From the NCBI RefSeq assembly GCF_004684095.1, contig NZ_SRII01000001.1, positions 186,001 through 250,000 of the forward strand: a DNA stretch of 64,000 bases. Reading direction: 5' to 3'. The notes below the pieces were generated by a model, which did no database searches, was not told the DNA's origin, and saw only the letters and a program-made list of their open reading frames with translations. Of this stretch, positions 60,871 to 64,000 are shown piece by piece. The stretch is from Hymenobacter sp. UV11. GTDB taxonomy: Bacteria; Bacteroidota; Bacteroidia; Cytophagales; Hymenobacteraceae. The translations under genes were made by a program, and so were the position numbers. The stretch's first letter is position 1, and every line of letters begins with the position of its first letter.

Positions 60871-61447
60871 CCCTGCCATTACTGCTGCACCAGTTACCGC
60901 TGCCCCGGTTACTACCAGTTCCACCAAACGCTTTGCTCTCGGAATTTTCGAGGATGAAGATGTACTGCTACACGCTGTTGACAATGTGCGTGCAGCCGGT
61001 GTGAAAATATACGAGGTTTTTTCACCTTATCCTATTCACGGCATTGATGATGCTTTAGGAATTGAACGTTCACGCTTGCCGATAGCAGCCTTCTTTTATG
61101 GCATGTGTGGGCTATCGTTCGCGCTCTGGATGCAGATTTATATGCTTGGCTTTGACTGGCCAATGATTATTGGCGGTAAGCCTGCTATCTCGTTGCCAGC
61201 ATTCATTCCAGTTAGCTTTGAGTTAACGGTGTTTTTTACCTGCCACGGCATGGTAATTACCTTCTATACTATCTCTAAGCTTTACCCGCGCTTCAAAACG
61301 CCAGTGCTTGATGTTCGCTCCACCGACGACAAGTTTGTGATGGCTATCGAGTTGGATGAAAACAGTTCGCAATTGCCGAAATTGACTCAACTACTTCGTG
61401 AAAACGGTGCGAGTGAAGTCAATCAAAAGGAAATGACCAAATTCTAA
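60863..61447 (+). CDS. actD: Alternative complex III subunit ActD (DUF3341)
   Basis: A 194-residue membrane protein. A soluble ferredoxin-like fold (about 20-70: [20 protein letters not shown], then [16 protein letters not shown]) is followed by two transmembrane helices (about 73-130) and a short cytoplasmic tail. The YPIHGID motif is typical of DUF3341. The gene overlaps actC by 8 bases and actE by one (TAATG), so translation is coupled. Confidence 0.93.
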   Translation: MTSPAITAAPVTAAPVTTSSTKRFALGIFEDEDVLLHAVDNVRAAGVKIYEVFSPYPIHGIDDALGIERSRLPIAAFFYGMCGLSFALWMQIYMLGFDWPMIIGGKPAISLPAFIPVSFELTVFFTCHGMVITFYTISKLYPRFKTPVLDVRSTDDKFVMAIELDENSSQLPKLTQLLRENGASEVNQKEMTKF

Positions 61448-62202
61448 TGATGTCGCTTTCCCTCAAATATGGCCTGTCTGTGGCCTCCCTGGCATTAAGC
61501 GTAGGATTGGTCTCTTGCTCGCCTGATGCTAACGACCCTGGTGTAGAATATGCACCTGAAATGTACGAGTCGATTCCTTACGAACCACTACGTCAGATAG
61601 CCTATAACAAGGTTAACTCTTTTGGAATCAATGAGCGTACGCCAGCACTCGGTACTGTACCGAGAGGTAAGATTGCTTATTTCGACCATATTCCAAAGGA
61701 TAGTGTAGGAATTGCAGAGCGTGTGCTTCGTAATCCTTACCCCTATACCAAGGCTAATATTGAAGAAGGTCAAACGCTCTTCACACGCTTCTGCCAACAT
61801 TGTCATGGCGAGAAAGGCGATGGCCAAGGGCCAGTAGGAATGAAGTTTAAAGGCGTGCCTAACTATTCTGCTGGTGCCTATAAGACGATGAATGATGGAC
61901 ACATCTACCACGTCATTCAATGGGGCCGCAACCGAATGATGCCCCACGGCTCTCAGGTTAATCCGGAAGAACGTTGGAAAATTGCGATGTACGTACACGT
62001 ACTACAGCTTAATAACGACCCTGCTGACCTACCTAAGATAGTTAAGGTTGATGCTCCAGCCCCTATTACAAGTGCGTCGATGGGTAATGCGTCGGTTATG
62101 ACCGACGGAAATAATCAAAAAGCGGAAGGCAAGGCACAAGCTGACACCGGTGCGGATGCACCAGGCCAAGGCACTACTGGCCGTAACGGCTCAAGCAAAT
62201 AA
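61447..62202 (+). CDS. actE: Alternative complex III subunit ActE, monoheme cytochrome c lipoprotein
   Basis: A 251-residue lipoprotein cytochrome. The signal ends GLVSC. The heme site CQHCH lies near residue 118 in FTRFCQHCHGEKGDGQGPVG, with the distal Met probably in RNRMMPHGSQ. A low-complexity Ala/Gly/Asp tail (about 200-251) follows the cytochrome fold. It starts one base into the actD stop codon; the second Met (61450) is also possible. Confidence 0.93.
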   Translation: MMSLSLKYGLSVASLALSVGLVSCSPDANDPGVEYAPEMYESIPYEPLRQIAYNKVNSFGINERTPALGTVPRGKIAYFDHIPKDSVGIAERVLRNPYPYTKANIEEGQTLFTRFCQHCHGEKGDGQGPVGMKFKGVPNYSAGAYKTMNDGHIYHVIQWGRNRMMPHGSQVNPEERWKIAMYVHVLQLNNDPADLPKIVKVDAPAPITSASMGNASVMTDGNNQKAEGKAQADTGADAPGQGTTGRNGSSK

Positions 62203-62209
62203 CTAGACT

Positions 62210-63508
62210 ATGGCAACTCTGACTCATCATCACGAACCCGCCGCCGTTGAGCAGCTTGAACTGAGCCCCAAGACCCAACGGACATTCTTCACCATTATTG
62301 GGGCAGGAATACTGTTGTTGATAATCGGTATTGTAGCAGCAGTGCTACATATTGGTGAAAGCCACGAGGCAGTAGCTGCTCATGCAGGTGTTGCTCACGA
62401 AGAAGAGCATTCAGTACTGGTTCGCCGCATTGTGGTGAGCCTTTGGCATAGCAACCTCTTTTTTGTAGGTGTTTCAGCTATTGGTACTGTATTCATGGCT
62501 ATCCAATACGTGGCATATGCAGGTTGGTCGGTAGTTGTAAAACGAATCAACGAAGCACTCGCTGCTTGGCTGATTCCCGGTGGCGTTATCATGGTATTGC
62601 TCTTCATTTTGGGCCGTCATGATATATTCCACTGGACGCATGACGGAATCATGACCAAAGGCTCACCCATTTATGATAAGATTATTGCTGGTAAGTCGGG
62701 TTTTCTGACGTTTGGCTTTTATCTCATCCGGATGGTGTCTTATCTCACCATTTGGGCGGTTTTTTCTTGGCGCTTACGTCAACTGTCTTTGCAGGAAGAT
62801 CTGTATGGTGGCACGCGTTACTTCCACACTAGCATTACTACTGCAGCCTTGTTCTTGGTACTGTATGCCGTTACATCTTCCATGTCGGCTTGGGACTGGG
62901 TTATGTCAGTCGATGTTCATTGGTTCAGCACCATGTTTGGGTGGTATGTTTTCGCCTCCTGGTGGGTATCTGGTATTGCTGCTACCGCACTGATAGCCAT
63001 ATTTTTGAAGCAAGCCGGCTATCTGCGTTTCATGAACGCTAACCATTTCCATGATTTGGGAAAGCTAATGTTTGGCTTCAGCATCTTCTGGACATATGTG
63101 TGGTTCTCGCAGTTCATGCTCATCTGGTATGCTAACCTGCCTGAGGAAGCAGTTTATTTCAATCAGCGCCTAGGTGGGTTTGAAGGTCGATATACTTGGA
63201 TGTTTTATTTTAACCTGGTAATCAACTTTGCTTTCCCTTTCCTTGCCCTGATGACCCGCGACGCTAAGCGCCAAATGATTATTATGAAAATCGTTTGTAT
63301 CGCTATTCTTATTGGTCACTGGTCGGACTTCTATTTAATGCTTATGCCGGGCACTTTGAAGGGCGACAACGGGTTTCTCATAGAGATTGGCATCGCGATG
63401 ATTTTCCTAGGTTCCTTCTTGATTCTGGTTACTCGTCGTCTTTCTGAGGCTTCGCTCATCCCAGTCAATCACCCTTTCATCGACGAGAGCGTTCACCACA
63501 CAACCTAA
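62210..63508 (+). CDS. actF: Alternative complex III subunit ActF (NrfD-like)
   Basis: A 432-residue integral membrane subunit, a homologue of ActC with about ten hydrophobic segments, beginning FFTIIGAGILLLIIGIVAAVL. A His-rich start (MATLTHHHEP) and the later SLWHSNLFFVGVSAIGTVFM and MSAWDWVMSVDVHWFSTMFGW segments are typical of ActF. It follows actE after 7 bases and precedes coxB by 81 bases. Confidence 0.93.
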   Translation: MATLTHHHEPAAVEQLELSPKTQRTFFTIIGAGILLLIIGIVAAVLHIGESHEAVAAHAGVAHEEEHSVLVRRIVVSLWHSNLFFVGVSAIGTVFMAIQYVAYAGWSVVVKRINEALAAWLIPGGVIMVLLFILGRHDIFHWTHDGIMTKGSPIYDKIIAGKSGFLTFGFYLIRMVSYLTIWAVFSWRLRQLSLQEDLYGGTRYFHTSITTAALFLVLYAVTSSMSAWDWVMSVDVHWFSTMFGWYVFASWWVSGIAATALIAIFLKQAGYLRFMNANHFHDLGKLMFGFSIFWTYVWFSQFMLIWYANLPEEAVYFNQRLGGFEGRYTWMFYFNLVINFAFPFLALMTRDAKRQMIIMKIVCIAILIGHWSDFYLMLMPGTLKGDNGFLIEIGIAMIFLGSFLILVTRRLSEASLIPVNHPFIDESVHHTT

Positions 63509-63589
63509 TAAGAGCTTAGATTTTTTAGAACTTAGAGCTTGGGCGACTGTTTCAAGTGGGTACTAAGTTCTGGCTTCTACTTATATCAA

Positions 63590-64000
63590 ATGACTACCCT
63601 AACCATCCTACTGGTCTCGGCATTATTGCTGGTTGTTTTCGGCCTGCTGTTTCGTCTCCAGATATTAACTGCTATTTTCTCTGGCTCGTATGTGCGCCAA
63701 ATTGGTACTAGCAACCGAATCAACGCCATACTGATGCTGGTGTTTATGGTATTTGGGGGCGCTGCATTTTTCTGGTCGTTTTCTGAGAACTATAGCAAAA
63801 TGAATCCACCTGTTGCCTCTGTACATGGGCATGCAATGGAGCGGATGTTCTGGACTACGATGATTGTAATAGGCATAGCCTTTGTAATCACACAGGCTTT
63901 ACTTTTTATATATTCTTATAAGTACCAGTATAAAGAGGGGCGTCGGGCTTACTTCTTCTCACATAATAATAAGATTGAAGTAATCTGGACTATCATTCCT
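63590..64000 (+). CDS. coxB: Cytochrome c oxidase subunit II, N-terminal part (cut by window end)
   Basis: 137 residues are visible and the frame is open at the window end. It starts MTTLTILLVSALLLVVFGLL. A first hydrophobic stretch, a second helix (RMFWTTMIVIGIAFVITQAL) and the classic subunit II boundary YKYQYKEGRRAYFFSHNNKIEVIWTIIP are present. The CuA domain must lie beyond the window. Position after actF agrees with the common act-cox arrangement in Bacteroidota, where complex III and oxidase can form a supercomplex. Confidence 0.9.
   Translation, partial: MTTLTILLVSALLLVVFGLLFRLQILTAIFSGSYVRQIGTSNRINAILMLVFMVFGGAAFFWSFSENYSKMNPPVASVHGHAMERMFWTTMIVIGIAFVITQALLFIYSYKYQYKEGRRAYFFSHNNKIEVIWTIIP

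Noticed and set aside
1-64000. CRISPR arrays, insertion sequences, prophage or toxin-antitoxin loci
   Set aside because: No spaced direct-repeat array, transposase, integrase, phage structural gene or paired small toxin/antitoxin frames were seen.

Overview
The window reads as ordinary chromosome from a GC-rich Bacteroidota of the order Cytophagales, most likely Hymenobacter or a close relative. Several things point there. Two proteins (19771-21225 and 37236-40703) end in type IX secretion sorting domains. There is a CarboxypepD_reg-type TonB receptor. An alternative complex III operon leads into coxB. Strong promoters have the Bacteroidota form TTG-N19/21-TAnnTTTG. The MFP-RND-OMF cluster and several small signal-peptide proteins fit the same group. 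The genus is inferred, because no rRNA is present. I see no phage, insertion sequence, integrase or CRISPR array.

Layout: 1-501 is the tail of a basic low-complexity protein. 738-5809 holds a secreted GH28 pectinase, a ferredoxin/ferredoxin reductase pair, a secreted NUC1 nuclease and a GAF protein. 6027-10058 holds tRNA-Arg, a VTT membrane protein, a cystathionine gamma-synthase/lyase, an SGNH hydrolase lipoprotein and an MBL-fold hydrolase. 10127-15875 is a three-gene efflux operon. 16885-22316 holds a TonB receptor, a T9SS cargo protein and an OmpA lipoprotein. 22584-28330 holds accD, three glycine-zipper/OmpA genes, an endonuclease III-like protein, a radical SAM protein and a gamma-carbonic-anhydrase-like protein. 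28481-32762 holds a TM2 lipoprotein, a CNNM/CorC protein, an unusual tRNA-like gene, an Lrp regulator, two small secreted proteins and thioredoxin. 32938-45985 holds dnaE, a modular GH16 glucanase, a desaturase, a PAP2 phosphatase, an M24 peptidase, a lipoprotein methyltransferase and a second small lipoprotein. 46088-54430 holds priA, a DUF255 protein, a GSCFA protein with a histone-like tail, and rpsF-rpsR-rplI. 54829 to the end holds actABCDEF and the start of coxB.

Functionally, actABCDEF-coxB encodes a quinol:cytochrome c oxidoreductase that passes electrons to a cytochrome oxidase. The GH28, GH16 and TonB genes suggest use of plant or algal polysaccharides. dnaE, priA, the ribosomal proteins and accD are core housekeeping genes.

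The least explained material is non-coding. It includes a 124-nt tRNA-like gene with a 55-nt variable region and its own promoter and terminator; several families of intergenic inverted repeats, one of which flanks the radical SAM gene; a 48-bp repeat that runs up to the start codon of a metabolic gene; and a G-rich motif, GGGGGTAGG, scattered densely over the first ~53 kb but nearly missing from the respiratory operon. I did not find a clear new defence or biosynthetic system.
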